NCBI GenBank assembly: GCA_963580285.1
Contig: OY757011.1
Coordinates: forward strand, 153,005,245 to 153,069,244
From: Lucinisca nassula
Taxonomy: Eukaryota > Mollusca > Bivalvia > Lucinida > Lucinidae
DNA length: 64,000 nt
Direction of reading: 5' to 3'
Positions 1 to 8,838 of this stretch are shown piece by piece (within the stretch, counting starts at the first letter, position 1; each line of letters opens with the position of its first letter). The notes under the pieces were generated by a model. That model was not told the origin of the DNA and made no database searches. It saw nothing but the letters and a program-made list of their open reading frames with translations. Made by a program: the position numbers and the translations under genes.

Positions 1-65
1 GCTGGGAAAATAGTCCCGGACTGAGATCCAAACTTTCGATCAAGCCCTATATTCCACTTTCTTTG

Positions 66-134
66 TAAACAGTGTAGACCCCGATCAGACGGTGCGTTCT
101 GTGGCACCTGATCTGAGTCTCCATTGCTTGCCAA
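66..134. repeat. Family C hairpin core (fragment)
   Basis: Imperfect palindrome beginning AAACAGTGTAGACC and ending in a degenerate inverted copy of the same words. The same core recurs at 3.1, 4.1, 5.1, 24.1, 25.4, 52.7, 53.6 and 55.9 kb, where some copies have complete TTAA-type ends. Here only the core is recognisable. The rest of 1-740 shows no gene and no other structure that I can name. Confidence 0.6.
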
Positions 135-739
135 GCCTCTCACAGCGAACATTCTCTACTGAAATCATATACGCTAATTGGTGATTGATTTTTTACATGA
201 CCCGTGGCGTCATGCAGTAGATTTTTGACAATCGCTTAGCTCCGCCCTCTCCTGTGGGTTAACCGCTATTGGATGGTGATGTTAAGTATTGATTACGGTC
301 AGTTTGACATTCTTGTCTCTTGATACACCTATTCTGGTGTAGCGTGTCAGTGTTTTTTGACGTATCTGCTCTTTAATGAACCGACGGGACATGACGTATT
401 GCTAACTTGCCGATTGCGTTGTTGTAGTCGGGACCGCAGGCCTTAGTAACCTCTAGGTGTTTGAGAACGTCGCTGATGTCCTGTTCGGTAATGCATGGAA
501 TAGATTCTAACTTCAATGTATGTTCCTGTGGCGGGAGATTGGGTAGCGGTTTATTCGTATCATAAGTTTATCCAAGTATTTTTTTCTAGTTGCATGTGTA
601 ACTTTATTACGGATGTGTTTGTACTTATCTCAATGAAAGTTAGTAGATGTTCTTAAAAATGTTGATACGCACGCTTTCAGTTTCTTATTAGTCGTAAACG
701 TTTAATATAACAAGTAATCCAATGATGGTCTTCGCCAGG

Positions 740-890
740 TAATAGCCAATTGGCCATTTTGTGGGAAAGTAACTGTCCTTTTGGCTTTCCGCTAATGATG
801 CTTCTTTCCCTTGGTGTCTCTGATGGGAGCTATGGGTTAATTGTATCGATTCCTGATCATTGCCTTCACTTCTATTTTTAATAATGACAA
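740..890 (+). repeat. Family E interspersed repeat copy
   Basis: Shares long word matches with 45.68-45.87 kb, 63.8-63.98 kb and, inverted, 55.53-55.72 kb: GGCCATTTTGTGGGAAAGTA, then CTTTTGGCTTTCCGC, then GTTAATTGTATCGATTCCTG. No coding capacity. Element class unknown; I see no clear terminal repeats. Confidence 0.6.
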
Positions 891-935
891 CGTTCTTGTG
901 ATTGATTTTTCTGAGGCTTGCAAAACGGTGTCACT

Positions 936-1147
936 CATTACGAAAACACGCCTATACAAATATATTGTAACCTTTATCGCCGAAAAAAAAATGAAAATTT
1001 TATGATAAAAATGGGATATTTTTCTTATTTCTGCTCTAAAATATAGCAGAAATAAGAACAATTAGGTTTACCCCTCTAAAACCCAGTTTTACTGTATAAA
1101 AGTGGGGTTCGAAAGGGTCAAAACTATATAGGCGTGTATTCGTGATG
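936..1147 (+). mobile_element. Family A MITE, hairpin-less copy
   Basis: Starts CATTACGAAAACACGCC and ends with the inverted form ending CGTGATG, the termini shared by all family A copies. It keeps both side arms, with TTCTTATTTCTGCTCTAAAA on the left and CAGAAATAAG on the right. The central palindrome found in full 279-bp copies (41,494 and 47,504) is absent, leaving about 212 bp. No coding capacity. Confidence 0.75.
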
Positions 1148-1509
1148 TATGCACTGCACATTGGAATCGATGTCAGGTTCAATTTCGGGTTTTCTAACGA
1201 GGTCGGATGTGACTTTGATATGCCATTATTATTATTTTCATGTTTCCAAAATAATAATATTTTTATTGATAGTAACCCTTCTAAATGCTGTCTTCTTAGC
1301 AACAAAAAAGCAAATAGCAGTTGAGTAATACGACGTGCGTCGTCGTCTCATTAAAGTGCAAAACAATGGCACGCTGAACAAGAATTTGCATCACAAAGAC
1401 ATGTATGTCAAAATACAAAGAAGAATTCTTCAGACTGGCACCATATATTGTTATTAACATTTCGTCAGCTGCCTGAAAGGTTCGGCCTATTAACTAACGA
1501 CTATCTATG

Positions 1510-1945
1510 CAGTGAAATGAACACCCCTAAACCTCATTTTAAATAGAGAAAAGTGGGGTTTACGGGGGTATACCTTATTTTTCTTATTTCTGCTCTAAGA
1601 CATAGGTTGTAGGTACTGGTTAGAACCGCCTCATTGAGGCGGTTCTAACGAGCACCCACAACCTATGTTTACAGTATAAATATGAAAATTATCACGGATT
1701 AACAATACGATAACACACACGTGCGACATAGTGCATGTTTTGTCACATTTCTATAAAGGCTACTTTTCCGATGAAAATCCTTGATATTTTTCAATTTATA
1801 CTGCAAATATAGGCTTTGGGTGCTCGTCAGAAACGCCTAATTGGGACTGTTCTAACAAGTACCCACAATCTTTGTCTTGGATTAAAAATAAGAAAACGTT
1901 AATCTCAGTTTTCTCTTTAGAGGGTGTTCATTTCACGGACTTATT
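1510..1945. mobile_element. Family A-related composite with hairpin core at 1600-1668
   Basis: Left end reads GTGAAATGAACACCCCTAAA and the right end near 1925-1945 is its inverse (GTGTTCATTTCAC), giving short inverted ends to a 430-bp unit. Inside, 1600-1668 is a long near-perfect palindrome built on AGAACCGCCTCATTGAGGCGG, and 1806-1875 is a decayed second one. A third half copy lies at 2060-2100, and another outer half (GAGGTGTTAAGTACACC) near 2176. This is a variant of family A with different termini. Confidence 0.55.
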
Positions 1946-2562
1946 TACATAATGTAAAACACAAGAACAACCGTCTTACGATAGAAACCATATATCATTA
2001 AACGGTCATCTGTTTCTGATGGGACTGTGCGACACATTTTATAAACGCTCATAACATAGGTAATAGGCGGTTCTAACGAGTACCCACAACCCGTGTCTTG
2101 GAGCAGAAATATGGATAAAACTGTATACACGTATATATAAACCGCAGTTTTCAACAGAAAAGCTGTTTATAGAGGTGTTAAGTACACCGACTTGTTAATT
2201 GATGACAAGACCTGCGAGGGCTCTGAACAGTCATTGTCTTTTCATGATAAAAAACGTATTCGTGAACCGCGGTGCAAAATACAATATTTACATTTCCAGT
2301 GCAAAGCCTAATGTAAAACTATAGAAAACAGTGTAGCTCATACTTTCATGAACGCATCGAGTCACATGATTTTCAGTGACGTCAAGTGACGTCAGTCTAA
2401 ACCACTGTTCTCTACGGGCGTCGGTGACCATAACGCTCTTCCGCTCTTTGTACAAAAACACCATGTAAATGTTTGTTTTTTCCAGCTATAAAAGTTTGCA
2501 CTGTAAGCCTTTTTTCGCCCAGCGATTAGGGACATAGAATGTAAATATAAAAAATAAACTTA

Positions 2563-2692
2563 TTTTTTCTGCTTTTCATGAAAGTATGAACGACAGCCGG
2601 TCGCTAGCGAAGGTTTACACGAACCCCTTCGGGGTTTATTTACTTTGCACGCGACCCACTGCGTTCATACTTTCATGAACCGCAGAAAAAAA
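2563..2692. repeat. Foldback (arms of about 30 bp) around an inner hairpin
   Basis: Left arm 2563-2592 contains CATGAAAGTATGAACG; right arm 2662-2692 contains its inverse CGTTCATACTTTCATG. The inner sequence holds a second small hairpin, GAACCCCTTCGGGGTTT. A relative of the arm (CATACTTTCATGAACGCATC) occurs upstream near 2339. No gene. Confidence 0.65.
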
Positions 2693-2780
2693 TCATTTCT
2701 TAAATGAGTTTGCCAGATAGCAATAGATAAGATAAGTATTATGTTATAATTGAAGGATAGGTTTTGTCAGTTCTCCATAG

Positions 2781-2853
2781 AAACCTATGTTGTGGGTATT
2801 CATTAGAACCGCCTCGCCGAGGCGGTTCTAATGAGTACCCACAACATAGGTTT
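2781..2853. repeat. Family A type palindrome, 36-bp arms
   Basis: Odd palindrome centred on 2817, arms 2781-2816 and 2818-2853, one mismatch. The centre is GCCTCGCCGAGGC. It is the family A hairpin core without family A termini. Confidence 0.8.
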
Positions 2854-3054
2854 ATATAGAGAAATGAGTAAAACTATCCTTAAATTATCACAAAATGCTA
2901 TGTTGCCGCTTACCTCAGTCTATAAAGATCCAGCTATGCAATCCTTCAAACACGAAGTCGGTTACTGTTGTTATCCTTGCTGCTGATGCATAACGAAGAA
3001 GCATTTTAACCCATACAAACCTGAATTTCGGAACTGGGCTCTTCCAGGTGTGAA

Positions 3055-3282
3055 TTAACCCATTTTGTACCAGAAACCCCAAAACGAGTACCCTGACAAA
3101 CAGTGCAGGCCCAGAACAGACGCCGCGGGAACGCGGCGTCTGATCAGGGCCTCCACTGTTTGCTAAAAGTTCAGTCATGTTCCGTATAGATTTTGAAGAA
3201 AACACAACCTGATATCCCTAAATTTTGAAATGTTTCCTACTGTATATAAAGAGGAAGATTCCATTTGGTACAAAGGGGTTAA
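3055..3282. mobile_element. TTAA-bounded MITE (family B), piggyBac-like
   Basis: 228-bp unit beginning TTAACCCATTTTGTACC and ending GGTACAAAGGGGTTAA. TTAA ends followed by CCC match the piggyBac target and terminus style (established knowledge). A GC-rich hairpin core built on CAGACGCCGCGGGAACGCGG lies at about 3105-3167. A second full copy is at 53,480-53,704. No transposase, so non-autonomous. Confidence 0.75.
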
Positions 3283-3289
3283 ATCACGT

Positions 3290-3970
3290 AAATTCATTGT
3301 TGCCATTTGGTGAACAGGGGGCTTTATTCGAATCATAAACTGATTTACAGTGTAGATCAAGATGAAGCGCTGGCTCGACGCGACTTATCTCGTCATTATT
3401 AACACTTTTTGCCTAGATATCATGTTATCGGCTACAGGATTGAAGGGGTTAATAACATGGTTAATTTATCTTCCTACTGTAATATGAGAGAACAGGTTTT
3501 TTTTTGGTTTTTTTCGGTTTGTTTGTTTTACTTTTTTATTTTAAATCCTTTCGATGGAGCTTATGGTAGCCGTCGTCCGCCCGCAACAATTACCAAATGA
3601 TCCGAAACCGCAAAGTTTATTTTTTTCCACACCATACAGTCACCAGGGGCATAGCCTGAACCAAAATATTACGTACAACAAAAAAATATATGTAAAAAAA
3701 CTGGCTACTCTTTAAGGAAAAGAAATATGGGCTACTCTTAAAGGCAAGGATATGCTTCCGAAGGGAGCAACTTCTTTCCTTTAAGAGCACCCCATATATA
3801 ATATGTAATGAAGAATACTATTATTTAAGTGCTTTTTGTTTATTGCATTTTTTTTTTACATTACTCACATGCGTAATATGCGTAATGGCAGTACGCCTAT
3901 GTTCACAATTCGTTCGAATGATCTAAGTCTCATCACATAGATGACCTGCATGCCCATCGATATGGTAAAA
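3290..3970. other. No gene seen; small foldback at 3726-3797
   Basis: AT-rich DNA with poly-T and poly-A runs. The arms ATATGGGCTACTCTTAAAGG (from 3726) and CCTTTAAGAGCACCCCATAT (ending 3797) are complementary at 17 of 20 positions. Nothing else is recognisable. Confidence 0.4.
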
Positions 3971-3975
3971 ATCTG

Positions 3976-4183
3976 AACCCTTATCTTGCTGAATATTCAT
4001 TTAAGCCACACACATTTCTGTCTATCAACCAATCAAATTACTTGATGTAATTTATTGCTACAATTCATAAACTGAATGCCAAACAGTGTAGATCCTGATC
4101 AGATGGCTTCTTCAGAAGCCATCTGATCTGGATCTACACTGTTTGCAAAGATAGGGGTTGTCGTGAACAGCAAGATAAGGGTT
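3976..4183. mobile_element. Family C foldback element, complete copy
   Basis: Ends are inverted: AACCCTTATCTTGCTG on the left and CAGCAAGATAAGGGTT on the right. The core at about 4085-4150 is a long palindrome around AGATGGCTTCTTCAGAAGCC. A second, more decayed copy is at 25,328-25,532. About 208 bp, no ORF of note. Confidence 0.75.
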
Positions 4184-4372
4184 AAAAGAAAAAGAGACTT
4201 CTCAAACGATAAACAAGTTGCAGTCGATGTTTTATATGTTATCTGTGTATTTTGCAGAGGGCCACAAGGTAGAGTCAGCTTTGCAGCTAATTGTGCCACC
4301 CTCGTAAAATATTGTCTAAATAAATAAATAATAAAGCATCGCTGAGTGATTGCTTAATTTGTTTAGCTAGGA

Positions 4373-4662
4373 GTTTTGTTTGTTTAAGTTGAGATTTAAC
4401 GCCCCCTTCAACACTGTATTGGTCATTGTGGAGACGTTGCTTCCCGTTTTTGTGGGGCTTTTAGCCGACATTGAGATGAAATGACATCTCAAGCCCTGTC
4501 GCCCAATGCACCAATAGGGTTTATAAGCATGGACGGTCCGACTCGCACCGCTTTGCCTGGACAAGCTTAGATCCTCTAGGCGGTTTACCAGTACTCGGGT
4601 ACGGTCGGTGTCAGCTCTGCGCGGAAGCATCATGCCGCACATCTTTTTCTTGAAGCCCTAGC
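4373..4662 (+). repeat. Family D interspersed repeat
   Basis: About 290 bp containing GAGATGAAATGACATCTCAA, GGGTTTATAAGCATGGACGG, then CGGTTTACCAGTACTCG and GCATCATGCCGCACAT. Other copies are at 5.5-5.97, 38.97-39.16, 40.26-40.54, 44.61-44.91 and 61.53-62.15 kb. I cannot prove tRNA-type A/B boxes, so SINE or MITE status is open. The open frame across it is incidental. Confidence 0.75.
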
Positions 4663-4822
4663 CGTTAGCTAAGAGTAAATCTATTGAAGTTTGAGGGGCC
4701 GGTCAGATTAATCAGTTTACCTAACCACGACTTCCCTTGGTAGCCATTACAAGTAAAGTAAAGATTCTTCGCCGAAAACTCTATAATCAGCGGAAGACGA
4801 ATTACCATAGCAAATATGCAAT

Positions 4823-5015
4823 CATTACGAAAACACGCCTATGCAAATACATCGTAACCTTCATCGCCGAAAAAAGGAAATTTTTATGATAAAAAATGCG
4901 ATATTTTTCTTATTTCTGCTAAAAATATAGATTGTGGGTACTTGTTAGAACCACCTCGAGGCGGTTCTAGCGAGTACCCACAATCTACATGTATATTTAA
5001 AAGCAGAAAGAAGAA
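4823..5015 (+). mobile_element. Family A MITE, 3' truncated
   Basis: Begins CATTACGAAAACACGCC, followed by the central palindrome (about 4926-4990; AGAACCACCTCGAGGCGG at its centre). The sequence loses similarity to full copies shortly after the palindrome. Confidence 0.7.
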
Positions 5016-5092
5016 AAATGGCTATTCACGAACGTGTTTCATAACGTTATTTTTATTTCCTGGAATTAATTTGACAATGGCTGAACATTTTA

Positions 5093-5165
5093 AACAGTGA
5101 AGGCCCTGATCAGACTCTTCATTCTGTCGCATCTGATCTTGGTCTGTCGCGTTTACCGATGTCTC
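5093..5165. repeat. Family C hairpin core fragment
   Basis: AAACAGTGAAGGCCCTGATC followed by a degraded inverse copy. Termini not recognisable. Confidence 0.5.
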
Positions 5166-5189
5166 TCGAGATGCACCATGTTAACAAGT

Positions 5190-5400
5190 CCGTGAAATGA
5201 ATTCACCTCTAAGCCCACTTATCATTTTATAGGACTATACATTATTTTGTTATTTCTGCTCCATGATACATGTATAGGTTCTGGGTACCCGTTAGAACTG
5301 CCTAAATGAGGCGGTTCTAACGAGTACCGACAACATATGTTTGGAGTATAAGAAGAAAAGTGCCACAATTTTTTATCGGAAAAGTAACCATTTTTGAGAA
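5190..5400. repeat. Family A-related hairpin copy
   Basis: Left end GTCCGTGAAATGAATTCACC resembles the 1510-1945 composite. The palindrome at about 5268-5338 has AGAACTGCCTAAATGAGGCG at its centre. No gene. Confidence 0.5.
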
Positions 5401-5509
5401 ATGACAGGATGAACTATGTCACAAGGCTGTGTTGTCGTAATGAGTTTAGGTTAACTGACACATCTGACAATTTGCTTAACTTAGTTTTACAAAAGACAAA
5501 GGAGACAAA

Positions 5510-5965
5510 GGCCCCCGCCCATTGGGGCTTGAAGAAATATATGGGCTGCATGATGCTTCCACGCAGGGCTGAATCCGGCCTGCACACTAGTACTGGTAAA
5601 CCGCTTAGCCCATGCTAATAAACCCTATTGGTTTCATTGGGCGACAGGGCTTGAGATGTCATTTCATCTCAATGTCGGGTAAAAGTCCCACAAAATTGAA
5701 CGCAACGTCTCCACAATGACCTTTACAGTCTTGACGTGGGACTTTAATCCGACATTGAGATGAAATGACATCTCAAGCCCTGCCGCCCAATGAAACCAAT
5801 AGGGTTTATAAGCATGGACGGTCCGACTCGCACCGCTTTGCCTGGGCAGGGCTTGGGGGACCTAAGCGGTTTACCACTACTCGTGTGCGGGTCTGTCTCA
5901 GCTCTGCGTGGAAACATCATGCAGTCCATCTATATCTTCAAGCCCCGATGGGCGGGGGCCGGTTA
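5510..5965. repeat. Head-to-head pair of family D repeats (455-bp imperfect palindrome)
   Basis: 5510-5730 is a minus-orientation copy and about 5735-5965 a plus-orientation copy; they meet near 5730. The two halves can pair over most of their length. Apparent ORFs here, up to 90 codons on both strands, are repeat-derived and not genes. Confidence 0.7.
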
Positions 5966-6084
5966 GCACCCCTGGAGCCTCTCCTCCAGATCAGCTTATT
6001 GCCCGTTTTCCGTACGTCCGTTCCTTTTTCTCTGTGATTAACTGTTTTTTTTTTGTTTTTTTGTTTTTTTGTTTTTTTTGTTGT

Positions 6085-8240
6085 TTTTTTTCAGATCGCC
6101 TTGGCCGAAGGCTCCAGGGGAGCTTATAATAGTATAGAAGGTTGTCCGTCCGTCGTCCGCCCGTCCGTCCATCTGTCCGTCCGTCAGCACTTTTTACCAC
6201 TTATATCTCTTCAGCATGCATGCTGATCTTAGTCATTTCTCATCTGTAGTATGTCTCTGGTAGGGCATTGAATAAAAACTTTGGTTGCAACCACAAGCTC
6301 ACATAGACTTAAAATGGGAAATGCGTGTCATCACCGCAGCGCCTTCAGTTTTGATCGGATCTTTCTGAAACTTACATATAAGTTGGCTTGTGTTAAAAGC
6401 TCGTATGACTTCTAAAGTTGGCAAGGTCGGCATATCTGTCGAAGAAGTAGGTCCCCTATTTAAGTAAGTCAGGGTTAAAAGCTCGGACGAGTTTGAAAAT
6501 TGGCGAGGTCAGCGTATCTATCATAGAATTACGCCCCTTTGATTGCAGAAAATGCGTATTTTTGACCTTGTCATCCTTATAGCCCCTTCAGTTTTTATCG
6601 GAGCTTCTTGAAACTTTGATGCAAGTAAGTAAGGGATAAAATCTCAGATGGGTTGCAAAATTGGTGAACTCAGTTCATGTATCATAGAGTTACATCCGCT
6701 TTGAATACAGAAAACGCCTATTTTTAACTTTGACATCACCCTAGCCCCTTCAATTTTTACACATCTCCTTGAAACTTACATTTAAGAAACTCAGGAAAAA
6801 AAGTTCTAAAACTTGCAAGGTCGGCATATCTATCATAGAGTTACGTCCCAATCTTCACGAAAACACGCCTATATAATTTTGACCCCCTTGAACCCCATTT
6901 TTATATACTGTAGTAAAACTGGGGTTTCGCGGGGGTATACCTTATTTTTCTTATTTCTGCTCTACAATATAGATTGTGGGTACTCGTTAGAACCGCCTCG
7001 ATGAGGCGATTCTAACGAGTGCCCACAATCTATATTTGCAGCAGAAATCAGAAAAATATCACAATTTTTCATCTTAAAATTTTCATTTTTTTCGGCGATA
7101 AAGGTGGCAATGTATTTGTATAGGCGTGTTTGCGTAATGGATTGCTGAAAATACCTATTTTTTGACAATATCATTACCGTAGCCCTTCAGCTTCTACCGG
7201 AGCTTCTTGAAACTTACATGTACATGTAAGTAAGTCAGGGATAAAAACTCGGATGAGTTCGAAAACTGGCAAGGTCGGCCTGCCTATCATAGAATTACGT
7301 CCCTTTGTTTGTAGAATATACGTGTTGTTGACCTTGTCATCGGCGGAGCCCCTTCAGTTATCAGATCTTCTTGAAACTTACATGTAAGTAAGCAATGGGT
7401 AAAACCTAAGATGAGTTCGAAAATTGGTGAGGTCGGTATATATACCATAGAGTTACGTCCGCCCTGATCGCAGAAAATGTCTACTTTTGACCTTGTCATC
7501 ACCGAAGCCCATTTTGTTTCAACGGATTTTTTTTAAAACTTACATATAAGTAAGTCAGGGATAAAATTTTAAATGAGTTAGAAAAACTGGCTGTGTCGGC
7601 CTATTATTCGTAGAGATATGCACCATTATTTGCTGAAAATACCCATTTAGGACCCTGTCATCTCCATAAGTGCAACTTTAATCAGATCTTCCTGAAACTA
7701 AACTATAAATAAGTTGGGGAAAGCAGGTTGCAGGATTTGGAAATTTTAGGAAGGTGGGCCAATCTGTCGTAGATATATGACCCTTTATTGCAGAAAAAGC
7801 CCATTTGTTACATTGTTATCGGCATAAGTCGCTAAGTTAAGAACGGAACTTTCTGATACTTACAATTAAGTAAGTTAGGGATAAAGGCGAGATTGAGTTT
7901 GAAAACTAACGATGTTGGCATGTTACCCATAGAGTTATGTCCCCTTCTTTGCTGAAAATGCCTATCTGGATCCGTTTCATCATAATACACATGTAAATCT
8001 TAATAAGGATGAAAGTTCGAATGAGCTGGTAATCTTGTGATGTCGGCCTATCTCTCACAGAGTTAAGTCCCCATGATTGCTGAAAATGCGTGTTTCTACC
8101 TTGTCATCATCATAAGTCCTTCAGTAACGATTGGAACTTCCTGAAACTTTGAATCTGTTAGCTCGGGTGAGCGATATAGGATCATCATTGTCCTCTTGTT
8201 CACACTAAGCACTTCAGCTTTAATCAGGTCTTCCTAAAAC
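6085..8240 (+). mobile_element. Core-tandem-repeat element (pearl/Helitron-like), about 2.1 kb
   Basis: A left block with GGCCGAAGGCTCCAGGGGAG, then a GTCC-rich low-complexity block (about 6142-6185), then roughly a dozen degenerate units of about 155-160 bp. Each unit contains words such as CTTGAAACTTACAT, AAGTAAGTCAGGG, GAGTTCGAAAA, GCAAGGTCGGC and ATCATAGAGTTACGTCC. The architecture matches elements at 42.55 and 63.09 kb and recalls the pearl/CvA class described from oysters (family knowledge). A family A MITE is inserted at 6854-7139. The right end is cut by the gypsy element at about 8241. No protein gene. Confidence 0.6.
6854..7139 (-). mobile_element. Family A MITE, full copy nested in the core repeat array
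   Basis: Bounded by TCACGAAAACACGCC and GGCGTGTTTGCGTAATG. Central palindrome around 6966-7036. Relative to the copy at 41,494 it is in the opposite orientation: the GGGG-containing arm comes first. Uninterrupted neighbouring repeat units show what the target looked like (GAGTTACGTCC, variable bases, then TGCTGAAAAT). Confidence 0.8.
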
Positions 8241-8253
8241 CAAAGATGAAAAG

Positions 8254-8838
8254 ATGGAGGACTGGGCAGATAGGGTACAAGAGCTAGCAGCCAAAGCATT
8301 TGATAAGCTTCCAGATGATTACTGTCGTAGTCAGGCCGTGCAGAAATTTTGCGAAGGCTTACTGGATTGTGAAGCAGGGCATCATGTGATTATGCAGGAG
8401 CCGGCAACTCTGGAACAAGCAGTAAAGCGTACCCGTCTCTACCAACACACCAAGGGATCCTGTTACAAACAGAAACCCGGACGTACCCGAACCACTAGGG
8501 TCACAGCAGAGGATTACGACGAGGTGCCAGAGATATGTGCGGTTGCGGAACAACCCAACTTGGATGCCATTCTCAAAGAAATGGCGGAGCAGAGACAAAT
8601 GTTGTCCAAACTGTTGCTGCAAGACAAGTTTAATCAGCCTCAACGTAGACCCAGAAACAATAGATCCCAGAGAGATCATTCTAAGCTGGTTTGTAATGGG
8701 TGTCATCAAATGGGCCACATAATCCGGAACTGCCCAGAGCGAACAGGGCAGGATTTAAACAAGCCAGGGACGGGCCAGGGGGCCACAGCTCGTACCCAGG
8801 AGAGAGGCGGCCCGGACAAGAAGAACGACGGCCAGTAG
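8254..8838 (+). CDS. gag: Gag C-terminal half with CCHC zinc knuckle (5' truncated)
   Basis: 194 codons are visible from the first ATG, but the frame is open a few codons further back (to about 8239), and gypsy Gag proteins are normally longer, so the front is missing. Residues 1-65 resemble the end of the retrotransposon gag capsid region (EDWADRVQELAAKAF). A CCHC knuckle, C-X2-C-X4-H-X4-C, sits at residues 147-160 (C147, C150, H155, C160) and would bind element RNA. The pol frame overlaps by about 139 bases in the -1 frame. A slippery heptamer lies just after the knuckle, so Gag is expected to be the main product and Gag-Pol the minor one. Confidence 0.85.
   Translation: MEDWADRVQELAAKAFDKLPDDYCRSQAVQKFCEGLLDCEAGHHVIMQEPATLEQAVKRTRLYQHTKGSCYKQKPGRTRTTRVTAEDYDEVPEICAVAEQPNLDAILKEMAEQRQMLSKLLLQDKFNQPQRRPRNNRSQRDHSKLVCNGCHQMGHIIRNCPERTGQDLNKPGTGQGATARTQERGGPDKKNDGQ

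Noticed and set aside
4367..4642. 91-codon minus-strand ORF, and similar ones in every family D copy
   Set aside because: The frame is repeat-derived and interrupted in the other copies, so it is not conserved as coding.
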